Source: Cryptomeria japonica
Taxonomy: Eukaryota; Streptophyta; Pinopsida; Cupressales; Cupressaceae
NCBI RefSeq assembly: GCF_030272615.1
Contig: NC_081407.1
Coordinates: 268,740,075-268,804,074 of the forward strand
DNA length: 64,000 nt
Direction: 5' to 3'
This document shows positions 11,053 through 23,717 of this stretch, piece after piece (within the stretch, counting starts at the first letter, position 1; each line of letters opens with the position of its first letter). Below the pieces are notes generated by a model. It was not told the DNA's origin. It made no database searches and saw nothing but the letters and a program-made list of their open reading frames with translations. A program made the position numbers and the translations under genes.

Positions 11053-12252
11053 TGTAATGGTGAAAAAGGGTGAATGATGGAGAGATCAAGAGGAAAGTTT
11101 TTCTTCCCTCCGAGGAGAGATGAAAGTTTCACTGCGGATTTGCCTTCAAACACCTTATTCACATTACATTTAAAAGAGGGGGAATTCACTAGATCCAATC
11201 TCTTAGGGAAGAGATTGAATACTAAATGAATTGATAATGGGATAGAAATGATAAGCGTAACCCCTCTTTTAGAATTGAAAATAATTGAATTGTGTTAAGT
11301 GTAAAAGTAGAAAAGAACTTATTATAGCTCGAGATAGAAGCGTGAGATGAAGTTGTGCACCTGGATCTGGCTATAATATGTCAAGATGAAGCTACCCTGT
11401 GAATTTGAGGAAAAGTTGTCGAGACTGTGCTGAAAGTGTCCACGGTCCTCCGAAAAATCCACAAAATGAAAAGGTTTTTTCTGCCTCTACAAATGGAGTC
11501 CAAATCTGCAAACATAGTTGCGCACCTACAACCTACACACATAAAAGAGAGGAAAAGGGGTTGGGATTGAGGATTTGCCTTCAGCTCAAACCCCAGTTTT
11601 GGAATTAACCAAATGATGAAAGAAAGTACTTGCAAGTAAATATAAATGAAAGACTTAAATGTAAGTCACCTCAAGAGAGGTTATAGATAGAATGTAGGTA
11701 GATTTACTTGTATTAAATTGAATGTTGGAAGGGATCTCTTCTTCAATGGTTGAATCCTTGACGTGAATGCAACACCTAGCCTTGAAGGGAGACTTGAGAA
11801 TGCTCAATGTTGGAAAGGAATGATTGAATGCTTGAATGCTCTTGAATGCTTGACTGTGTGATCTTGTGTATATTTCCTATGCCAAATGGGAGGGAAAATG
11901 CGACTTATATACTTGTCAATTAGGGTTAATTGACTAATTTTTCATCACGAGCCGACACAGGGAGATTTTTCCCGCTTTATGCAATGTCCAATGCAAAGAT
12001 AGGACATAGGGGGCCCCAAAATATGTCAAGGACAAGGGCACCACGCCTCTGTCCTAGGAGGACAAGGGCACCATGCCCCTATCTTGCCCTTGTCTCAGGA
12101 TAGGAAGTGGGTTCAGGCAATGCAAAGGGCAGAACAAGACAATTTTTGAGGGTTGAGCAAGTCTTCGATCAGGCTTAGCTGGGATTCGAATCACAGCGTG
12201 AAGACCCTAATGTGGTCGCAAATTGCAAGGGTCACAATTTCATGACACTACA
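11053..12252 (-). repeat. 5' LTR (right on this strand) of the 4548-12252 element
   Basis: 1200-bp direct repeat of 4548-5711. It is 36 bp longer, mostly because a 30-bp unit starting GGACAAGGGCACCA is duplicated at 12030 and 12060, whereas the other LTR has one copy. Confidence 0.92.
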
Positions 12253-12444
12253 GTATGTATGTATGTATGTATGTATGTATATACATATATATACATATAC
12301 ATATACATATATGTACATATATGTATATATGTACATATATGTATATATGTACATATATACATATCTAAATATATGTATATATGTATATATACATATATAC
12401 GTATATGTATATATGTATGTATATATGTATATATACATATATAC

Positions 12445-12475
<31 letters not shown>

Positions 12476-12608
12476 TACATATGTATATATGTATATATAC
12501 ATATATACATATGTACATATGTATATATACATATATACATATATACATATATATATACATACATATATATATACATACATATATACATACATATATATAC
12601 ATATATAC

Positions 12609-12680
<72 letters not shown>

Positions 12681-12717
12681 GTGTATGTGTGTGTGTGTCT
12701 TATTGAGGTATCACACA
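12253..12717. repeat. Compound microsatellite (TATG/TATA/GT)
   Basis: TATG repeats pass into mixed ATATAC/ATGTAT tracts, then a GT run (about 12615-12647), a TA run and GTGTGT to about 12700. All long open frames here are Tyr-Ile/Tyr-Met repeats caused by the microsatellite. It is the continuation of the tract interrupted at 4531-4547. Confidence 0.95.
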
Positions 12718-15700
12718 CTCGCATCTTAGTTGGTCAAGCTGAGTTAGTTGGGGATAGTGGTAAGTTATTTTTTGTCGAATTGGTGATGTTTCATATTGTT
12801 ATGGTTTGAATATTTTTTATCGGAATGATGGATTGAATCTTTGTGATAGGTATAAATCTTTGCACTAACATATATGTATGTATGTATATAAATAAATATA
12901 TATACGATTAATGTATATATATCAACCGATGAATATGTAGATAGAAGTACTATTAGAATATTATATCATAGAGTACATATTTATACACATGTATACAATA
13001 TATATATATATAGACTATATATATACATATAAATATACATAAATATTTATAATGTTTAATTGTTTAGATTTAATAATTTATTTATTTGACATGCATACAT
13101 ATGTGTGTGTGCATGTGTGTGTGTGTGTGTGTAAGAAAGATCGAGTTGCATATTAACTCCACATATATCACATATGGGTCGATCAAACACCACATAGTGG
13201 TGAGTTTGGAAATGGTCGATGTGTATGCTACCATGAAATTGGAAGGCTCAATCCATACCATATAGAGGTAAGGAGGGAGGAAGATGGGAGGGGGATTCCA
13301 CCACAAAAGGTGGCACACGCTATTCCGAAGGGGGGGGGATGGTTAGTAAAACCGTCACCCTTATTAATTGACACTACTTTTTTCTACATGGGATCTCAAG
13401 CTTGAAGGGCTATGCAAAGTAGGATAAATGCCATGTGCACCCTATTGTATAGCATTAGTAATATAAGTTAATGTCGTGCCTAATATAAAGGTGGATTTAG
13501 TCGATAGGTGTGCGATATTTAGAAAGAGAAATCTATTTGTTTAGGTAGGTAGTAAGTATGGTTAATCATCATTTGACTAAGTAAAATTAAGGATGATTTA
13601 TAGTAGAATTTTGTTGGACTATTTATGTGTCGACATTTTAGTTAGACAAGAAGCCACATAGTCCTAGTGGTGGCGATGGGAAAGAGAGTGGTGGCAAATT
13701 AGAGAACTCAATTATAGAATTAAGTCTCTCAAATTTTTGTATAAATAGAGCTTTATTCCTTCTTGGGTATCATCTTCATAATCTCTTTTCATTTTTGCAC
13801 ATTGCTCATTTCTTTTCATTATTCTTAGTTTGTGAGAGAGAGAGGATAGTTCAAGTATAGTGAGAAAGTAGGATAATTGTTATCTTTAAGAGCTTGTGAG
13901 ATTCTATGTTTGGGGATAGGTTGTCAAGCCAATGGGATTGTGAGTAGGAATCAATATCTGCATGGAAGCTGTAATCCAGGCATGAGGATTCTAACTTTTC
14001 TTTTATATTGAAATATGTTATGTATATAGAGTAAGATATTGTAAAAGATTAAGTGATGCAATGATTGAAATTATGTTTACTTGCGGAATATGCATTCTTG
14101 AGTTGATGGAAACTTGTTAATCTTTATGTTTAGATTTACATATATTTATGTAGTTAGAACTATGAAATGGTGTGTATCTTTAGTATGTAAGAAAGATGGA
14201 TTTGGTCAATCCTAGGGTTAGGTCAATTCATGGATAGGAATAACCTAGTTAATCATCTTATTATTGACTTTATGAGAATGATATAAGAATAGAATAGATG
14301 GTCGATATACCAAATAGAGAAATGAAGTGGGTGGACATACGACTCACACTCGAAGTACTGGGTGATGAATTCTTTGGCCAAAGTAGTGTAGGTTTCCATT
14401 ATCGACAATGTCGGCTCACTATGATCCAAGTTTACATACTAGACAGGGAACGCCATACATGTAGGTTGTAGCCAATGGATGGTAGCTCTAGATATGTAGG
14501 ACACAACACTATGCTCACAAGGTTGTTATTATGAGGTCACCAAACCAATCTCCTTGTCAAAGGGTCAAGTCACTTCAATTAGAAGAGGTATGGGGGACTA
14601 TTAAGTCTTGGTTGGGTGGAAAAGTGCTTGAGTGATGCTCTTCCTCATGCAGTTGGCGGCCAAAATTTGAGGATGTATGCTAGCAAGGACATCTGGACCA
14701 CTTTTTTCTCTTATGTTTCATCATGCTCACAGAATCTTTATATATACTCAAATGTTCCTAAAGTAAATGGAAATTTGAAAAGGAAAATGTGCATGTTTTC
14801 ATATGTTTATAGATATGATATTGTATATAAATTATGATGCAATGGAAAAGCTGAAATGAGATTTATTTTTAAAATGCATCTTGTCTATGAATTGGGAAAA
14901 ATGAAAAAATGTATTACTTGTATGATGTGAATTTATTTCTTTCAATTTTGGGTTAAACTTAGTAAATAGAATGGGTAGAACAATGGGCATGTTACAACCA
15001 CCTTCACCTCCTCCTTAGGGGATCAAACCTTGTCAACTTTTATCTTTCCAAGGATGGTTCCTCTAAAAGAATCTAATTAATGCTTGTATCAAAATGTGTG
15101 ATAGGCCCTACTCATTGCATGTTTTTCTATGTTTAATGAGTTTCCTTGGAACGCGTCATTTAATAGGACTTGAAGAATGATTTGTTACTTAATATTGTAA
15201 AGACGTAAATGTTCTAACTTTCATAAATGAATGAAAACTCTTTAACTTCAAACAAATGTATAATTCTCTCAATAAATTCATTTACTTTTCTCAATCCAAT
15301 CCATATTCACATAATGTCATTCAAATAAGATTATTATGTATGCAAGTTTAATAATAGATAAACAAGTCTAAATCCAATAAATAGATATTACATAGTATTC
15401 TTTTCATAAAGTGTAATCTTTCATAGCATTACATCATACAATTTCTCTATCTAGGATTCTTTACAAGACTTAGGCATTTCAATTGCCTTAAGCTAAAGTT
15501 TACAATTACAAAATAATACACAATAAAGAGATGAGATGCGTCCATAGATCTTCAATCCATAAGCTATCTTCATTTCAATCCTTCGTATGAAGACGAGAAC
15601 AAGATTCGGGTGCTTTTTCCACCCAACCTTGAAGCATACACTTCCTTGGAATTCTTAATCAATTTTAGAATACCCGACCCTACATAAATTGCTTAGCAAG

Positions 15701-16740
15701 AAGAATTCGATATACAAGATGGAATCCGGTGCGTGCCTAGAATGACACATGCATTTTCTATTATTCTAATTCAATTAAGAAATAGGAAAGATTGTAACAA
15801 GGATATGGTAGAGAGTAATAAATAAATCCATCTATTCCAATGGTCAATAAGTTACTCAGTCGAGTATAATGCCATGCATAGCAATAAAACATAATTTGGA
15901 AAAGAAAACTATTCTCTCTAAACTCCACATTTGACACCTGTCCCGGAAGATAAACTTTCCCAAATACACATGCCTAGTATTATCATTCATCTAGCATGCC
16001 TATTTTCTTTCTATTCAACATAAACCAAATACAATTTTGGAATAAACAATCTTTCATTTTTAGTATGATATGGTAATTTTTTTAAAATAAGAAGGTGTAA
16101 CACATTTATGTACATATTTGCATATAAACATAATACAAAAATGAAGATATGAGCACACATTCATTAAATCTATGTTCTTATTTTGGTCTCACAATCGTTT
16201 TTAGAATGTACTATCTTTTGGTATGTTATCATTCATCTTCTAAGTTTTTGCTTAGTAATGGATATAATAACAGCAATCTATTCTCAATGTTGAGGTTCAT
16301 ATGCATATATATTTATATGTAAACTAATGTTTTCTGTTTGCTCATGTTTACTACAGGTATTCCATAGATAATCTAATGTTCACTACATTTCTAGAAGTTG
16401 TCTATTCTCAGTTTAAAATCTAATAAAATACATGAACAGCATACAAAGAAATCCATTTTCTTACAGCATTCAGCATATATTTGCATATCAGTTTATATAT
16501 ATATTATCTTTCAGAAATAAATTGAACAATAAAAGTTGAAAAGGTGTGTATTCTAGAAATGTTTTTTTTCATCTGCATATCAGTTTGGAAAATACTTGTT
16601 TTCAGGTTCATAGTTTTCTACAATCTATATATATAATGTATACACACATATATATGTGTCTTTCTCATCTAATCACACAGTGTTGATTCAAACATAGCAG
16701 AGATTTTGTCATAACCCTCTTTTTGGACCTTGATATGACT
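12718..16740. other. Intergenic spacer with possible old LTR fragments
   Basis: No gene recognised. A short GT microsatellite lies at 13100-13132. A TATAAATAG box at about 13740 followed by a T/C-rich stretch resembles an LTR promoter, and 15470-15760 has LTR-like composition, but I found no partner repeat, so neither is called an element. Open frames at 13082-13318 (minus) and 14616-14837 (plus) have no recognisable features. Confidence 0.5.
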
Positions 16741-16749
16741 TGATATTAT

Positions 16750-16890
16750 TATTATTATTATTTTTATTTATTTTTTATCGGTAATAGGCCGAAGCCGATA
16801 AGATGTACATACTCTACCCCCTATGGGATTTGAACTTGTGACCTCTCTTTCAAGAGCACAAGTTCTCCACCACTAGGCCAACTCAGATGA
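16750..16890 (-). mobile_element. tRNA-derived SINE
   Basis: The minus strand reads as a tRNA-like head with an internal pol III promoter: box A TGGCCTAGTGGTGGAG (16880-16865) and box B GGTCACAAGTTCAAATCCC (16843-16825), 22 bases apart. A short body follows, then a hairpin with 7-bp arms TTATCGG/CCGATAA (16801-16795 and 16781-16775), then A-rich sequence and an (AAT)n tail. This is the standard layout of a plant SINE, moved by a partner LINE. I could not find a clean target-site duplication, and the copy's exact ends are approximate. Confidence 0.8.
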
Positions 16891-19059
<2,169 letters not shown>

Positions 19060-19102
19060 ATTTTGTTATGGAAACCTTCTTGCTTTATTTCTTCTCCTGC
19101 TT

Positions 19103-19757
19103 GTGGTGCTTCAAGGAGGTTTGGCACTGCTTTGGAATAATTATAATATTGAGGTACAATTAGTGGCATCTGCTACAAATTGGATGTTGACTTTAGTTAT
19201 ACGCAAGATTTCGAAGGTTAAATTTTGGGTTTTTAACATTTATGCTCCGTCAGGGATTCAAGGAAAGAGTAAGTTATGGGGTGAATTAAAGAGGATTTCT
19301 TCTCCCTTAAGACATGGTTCCTTTATTATCTTCGGGGGTAATTTTAATGCTATCACTGATTTAGATGAGAAAAGAGGAGGTGTTGTCCCTAATAAAAGGA
19401 TTATGGATGACTTTGGGGATTTCATTTCTGATATGAGCCTTTTTTTATTGTAAGTCTCAGAATGGGGTTTTCACATGGACAAACATGAGAAGGGTTTTTT
19501 CTTAGATTGCTGAGAGATTGGATCGGTTTTTGTTATCTAAGAATTGGATTGATTCAGATTTTGAATTCTTTTCCTCTACTCTACCGGTCTTGGGTTCTAA
19601 TCATTTTCCAGTTTCCCTTTCAGTTATTGAGGATAGGGCTTCTTTTAAGTCTCCATTTAAATTTGAGCCCATGTGGTTTAGGGATTCTTCCTTTTTGCCT
19701 CTGCTTATGAAATGGTGGAATTCTACTCCTTTTTGTTCTGGGTCCCGTATGTTTTAG
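19103..19757 (+). pseudogene. LINE ORF2: endonuclease (EEP) fragment
   Basis: Encodes GGLALLWNN, FNIYAPSG and GGNFNAITDLDEKRGG (usual GDFN, so the catalytic Asp is Gly here), then after frameshifts LDRFL and LGSNHFPVSL, matching the SDHxPI histidine block with Asp changed to Asn. This domain nicks target DNA to prime insertion. Stops near 19451 and 19503 and the missing N-terminus leave it inactive. Confidence 0.85.
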
Positions 19758-20099
19758 ATTGCTAAGAAGTTAAGTTATTTGAAATTGAATATTAGGGAAT
19801 GAAATATCTCGCATTTTAAGAACATTTTTTAGGAGAAACAAAGGATTCAATATATGATTGAGTGTCTTAATACTCATGTGCTTCAACATGGTATGGTGCC
19901 ACAAGTTTTTGATGAATTGAAGTCACGAAAAATACAGCTTGAGGAGGTGTTAGCTAGAGAGGAGATCTATTGGAGACAAAAATCTAGAGAGTTATAGCTT
20001 TCAGATGGTGAGAGGAACAAAAAAAAAATCCATTCTTCAACTAAGATTAAAAGATGTAAGAATAGGATATCTTGTATTTAGTGTCAGAATGAGAATTTA

Positions 20100-21515
20100 T
20101 TGACAGAGTCGGAGGACATTGCTTCAGAGGCAGTTAGGTTTTTTAAGTCATTATTATCTTTGAAAAATGGAAATCTCAGCAGTGATATTATATCTAATAT
20201 TCCTCCTTTAGTATCTTTGGAAGACAATAAGATGTTGATGTCTCCCTTTTCCTTAGAAGAAGTTAAGAGTGTTGTATTTGCCATGAATCCAGATAAAGCT
20301 CCGGGACCAGATGGTTTTACTCCTTTATTTTCCCAAAAATGTTGGGATTTTGTGGGAAATGATGTTTTATTGGCTCTCAAGGAAGCTAGGAGAAATAGGT
20401 CTATTTTAAAAGAACTTAATACTACAATGATTACAATTATTCCTAAAAAAGAGGATACTAAGACTTTTGATGACTTTCATCCCATTGCTTTATGTAACAC
20501 TTTGTATAAGATATTTACGAAGGCAATTTCCCTTAGGTTGGCAAAAATTCTACCTAGGATCATTTCATTGGAGCAAGGTGGTTTTGTTCCTGGAAGGGAG
20601 AGGACAAAGGGTCCAATTGTAGCACATGAGGTGTTGAATTCTATTTCCACCCAAAGAACCCTGACCATGATACTTAAACTAGACATGATGAAGGCTTATG
20701 ATAGAGTAGAGTAGGGGGCTTTATGTGTAGTTCTTGAGAAGTTAGGTTTTTCCAAAGCCTGGGTCAAATGGATTCGTGCATGTATTTCTTCTGCAAGATT
20801 CTCGGTTTTAATTAATGGTTCTCCCTGTGGTTTTTTCACTTCCTCCAGGGGTTTGAGACAGGGAGATCCCCTTTCTCCTTTTTTGTTTATTCTTCTAGTT
20901 GAAACCTTTAGTTGGGCTATTAGGGTTGCTAAAGTGTGGGGGCTTTGGAAAGGTATAAGGATTCAGAATATTCCCCAAAGTATTTCTCATTGTCTCTTTG
21001 CAGATGATACTTTGTTATTTGGACATGCTTCATTAGTTGAGGCAAAAGTGATTAAAGGAATAATACAGAATTGTGCATCGTTTTCTGGTTAGAAAGTGAA
21101 TGGTGATAAATCAAAGATTTTCTTCCTTAATACATCACAACTGGTTCAACATAGGTTGCAATCCTTTTGGGGATTTGAGACTGGAAACCTTCCATGTACT
21201 CACCTTGGGATTCCTTTTTTTGTTAAATAGGATAAGATTGATTTTTGGGATAAGATTATTTCGGTCATTTCTAAAAGAATTCTCTCATGGAATCATAGAT
21301 GGTTAACTTTGGTGGGTAAAATTATTCTCATCAAGTCTGTTTTGAATGTCATTCCCATATATCTCATGTCTGTTTTGAAGTCTCCAAAAGCAGCTATTGT
21401 TAGTTTACAGGATACTCTTAGAGATTTTCTTTGGAATAATAATAAAGATGGCAAGAAGAAACTCCCTTTAATTGCATGGGATAGGTATGTTTTCCTAAGG
21501 AACTTGGGGGAATAG
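20100..21515 (+). pseudogene. LINE ORF2: reverse transcriptase
   Basis: Contains DKAPGPDGF and FSQKCWDF (20295-20345), FHPIALCNTLYKIFTKAISLRL, QGGFVPGR, LKLDMMKAYDRVE (to the stop at 20712-20714), then GLRQGDPLSPFLF (near 20850-20885) and the catalytic FADD box (20997-21008). These are successive motifs of a non-LTR reverse transcriptase, copying the element RNA at a nicked target. Stops at 20712 and 21090 and a frameshift near 21230 break it; the catalytic box is intact. Confidence 0.92.
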
Positions 21516-21559
21516 GAATTCGGAGTCTGGAGAATTAGAATTTAGTCGTAGGTGCTAAG

Positions 21560-22298
21560 TTGGTTTGGAAATTATATGACAAGCCTAGCTCCTTATGGGC
21601 ACAGATTATGTTTGCCAAATATTTAAATAATGGACCGAGAGAGTACATTTTTAAAGTCTCAAATTTTCATTCGGGTTCTACTATTTGGAATTTTCTTTGT
21701 AAATGTAGATCAGTTATTTTTCCTCATCTCTCATGGATCGTTCATAATGGTAGAAAGGTCAGATTCTGGAATGAAGTATGGAATGGACACACACCTCTGG
21801 TGAATATTAGGTATTGGTCTCCTCTGATCACTATTCTTTCCTCCCTTTGGGGTGTTTTTGTAGCAGATTATTTTGAAATTGTGACTAGTGGACCCCTTAA
21901 GCTAGCTAGATGGAATTGATTTCTTAGATGTTGATCAAAGTATGAAATTAGATTTTGAGAAGATTTTGGGGGATAGAATTGTATCTCTTTCTGATTCTAA
22001 GGATGAACTTATTTGGACAAAGAATATTTCTAGTAAGTACACTGTTAAAGATGGTTACAACTCTCTTATGGTTGCTAAAGATTTATCATCCTGGCCTTAT
22101 AAGTTGTTTTGGCATTCGGCTTGTCTTCCTAAAGTTGGAGCCTTTGTTTGGTTGGTAGTTCAAGACAGAGTCCTTACAGGTATGAGACTAGACATGCTTG
22201 GTATTACTGTTGTTTTCCCTTGTGTCCTTTGTAACAAAAATTTGGAATCTTCTTCACACCTGTTCCTACATTGCGATTATGCTTATGAATGTTGGTAG
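21560..22298 (+). pseudogene. LINE ORF2: thumb/linker and zf-RVT domain
   Basis: After the polymerase come GSTIWNFLCKCRSVI and WIVHNGRKVRFWNE (21700-21780), then a zf-RVT region: LPKVGAFVWLVVQDRVLTGMRL, with CVLCN and HLFLHCDYA supplying the Cys-Cys-His-Cys zinc ligands (22230-22280). A stop at 21917 and another at 22296 interrupt it. This part helps bind template and target nucleic acid in related elements. Confidence 0.85.
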
Positions 22299-22483
22299 TG
22301 GTTGTTTGAGAAGTTAAATATATCCTTTGTTATTGGTAAGGATCTCATTTCCCATTTTAGATCTTGGCCCTTTATGTTTGCCTCATCTTTTTATGCATGC
22401 CTTTGGATCATATCTCCATCTATTGTGATTTGGAATGTTTGTCTACAGCGAAACAACGGGATATTTAAAAAACAAGTTCTTCT

Positions 22484-23160
22484 ATGTCTGAGGTTCTATT
22501 AAAAATTGAGTCTTCAATCTTTGAGGTTGCTTTGTCATTTATTTATAAGAATTTGGAAAATCTTACTTCTTTTTCACACTGTGATAGTAGAGTTACTAGA
22601 GTTTGGAAGATGTTGTCGGTTTTACCCTCTCATGGTTCAATTTTTAAAAAGATTGATGCAATAGGTAAGAGATGCTCTGCTAGATGGAAACCTCCTCCGC
22701 AAGGGCACTTTAAACTGAATTTTGATGGGGCCTCTCGTGGTAAACCTAGGTCGGCTGGGGTAGGCATAGTAATTTATGATCACAATGCAAATTTTATTCG
22801 AGCTAAGTGTCATGCTATTGGTTTTAAAACTAACAATTATGCGGAATTGCATGCTTTGTCTTTTGGATTGGATATTGCAATCTCTTTGGGAATTAAGGAC
22901 TTAATAATTGAAGGTGATTCTATGGTGATTATTCAATGTGTTATGAAAAAAAAATTGAATTTTTGGAATTTGCAGTATATACTTGATCTCATTTTACAAA
23001 AAAATAGAATTGTTTGAATCTTTTTTGTTATCCCATTGTTACAGAGAAGTTAATAAGATTGCAGATTATTTGGAAAATTTAGCCATTGATAGCAATGCTA
23101 ATCAGCGAGAGGTGGGTTTTGAGGAAATTCCTTCTAGGGTATGGGAAGGTTTGCAGCAAT
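22484..23160 (+). pseudogene. LINE ORF2: RNase H domain
   Basis: KLNFDGASRGKPRSAGVGIVI (22712-22773), NNYAELHALSFGL and IIEGDSMVII give the D, E and D catalytic positions of RNase H, which removes RNA from the RNA-DNA hybrid. Plant L1 elements often carry this domain at the ORF2 C-terminus. A stop at 23015 is followed in another frame by SHCYREVNKIADYLENLA-type sequence with the final conserved histidine/aspartate region, so the domain end is frameshifted. Confidence 0.88.
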
Positions 23161-23678
23161 AGTTATGTGATTTTCTTGAGTAATGTTGATGTAAAATTTT
23201 ATGATGATAATTATTCCTGCTTTCCCCTTTCATTTCAAGTATTCATGTTCGTTGTCTGGAGGAGAGTTTGATCTCATGGTATTTGATGCAATAGTGTTTT
23301 TCCAAAGGTTTTTTGATACTTTCTTTTTTGGCAGGAAGGTTTTTGGCTCATGGGATTTGGCACAGGGCTTTGGAAAATTCTGTCTTCTTCCATTGATAGC
23401 AATTGTGGAGTCTACATTTGAAAATTATCTGATGGGTTTGCAAATTGCCATATGGGCTCTATGTAAAACTGATATTATATGTGTTGTGACCACATTTTGT
23501 ATGTGGTTTTGGGCGGGATGTATAAACTGATCTGTTAGATACTATAGGTTTATTTTATGAGTTGTGACCAGAGGTTTTCTTCCCAGGGTCTTTCCTCCAG
23601 TATGCTCTTTGAATCTTGTGTAAAAAATAAAAAATATTAATAAAAAAGTTTAGTGGAATAATCCACTTTTATTGAAAA

Positions 23679-23717
<39 letters not shown>

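Larger units (their letters stand above)
4548..12252 (-). mobile_element. Gypsy-type LTR retrotransposon, gag-protease only, 7.7 kb, minus strand
   Basis: Direct repeats 4548-5711 (1164 bp) and 11053-12252 (1200 bp) have TGTAATGG...ACTACA ends and are flanked by GTATG on both sides (4543-4547, 12253-12257). Coding sequence lies only on the minus strand, so the right LTR is the 5' LTR. Order on the minus strand: LTR, primer-site candidate (11036-11049), about 1.1 kb of AT-rich leader, gag (9957-8318), protease-like region (about 8250-7376), a proline-rich remnant, and a purine-rich tract abutting the left LTR. No reverse transcriptase or integrase motif is visible in 5712-7370. By eye the LTRs differ at about 6% of the first 375 bases, so this copy is probably younger than its neighbour. 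Confidence 0.92.
19060..23690 (+). mobile_element. 5'-truncated L1-type LINE with RNase H domain, plus strand
   Basis: Domains follow in the order expected for a plant L1-clade ORF2: endonuclease/exonuclease/phosphatase fragment, reverse transcriptase, zf-RVT, RNase H, then a 3' end with a stem-loop (23652-23667) and 13 A residues (23675-23687) merging into a TA tract. ORF1 and the first part of the endonuclease are missing, so reverse transcription stopped early or the 5' end decayed; the left limit (about 19060) is approximate. No target-site duplication was found. More than ten in-frame stops and several frameshifts make it inactive. Confidence 0.9.

Noticed and set aside
12212-12809. Several open frames above 100 codons on both strands
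   Set aside because: All are Tyr-Ile, Tyr-Met or Cys-Val chains produced by the microsatellite.
13620-14100. Possible LTR with TATA box
   Set aside because: No second copy or TG...CA pair found; kept only as a note in the spacer entry.
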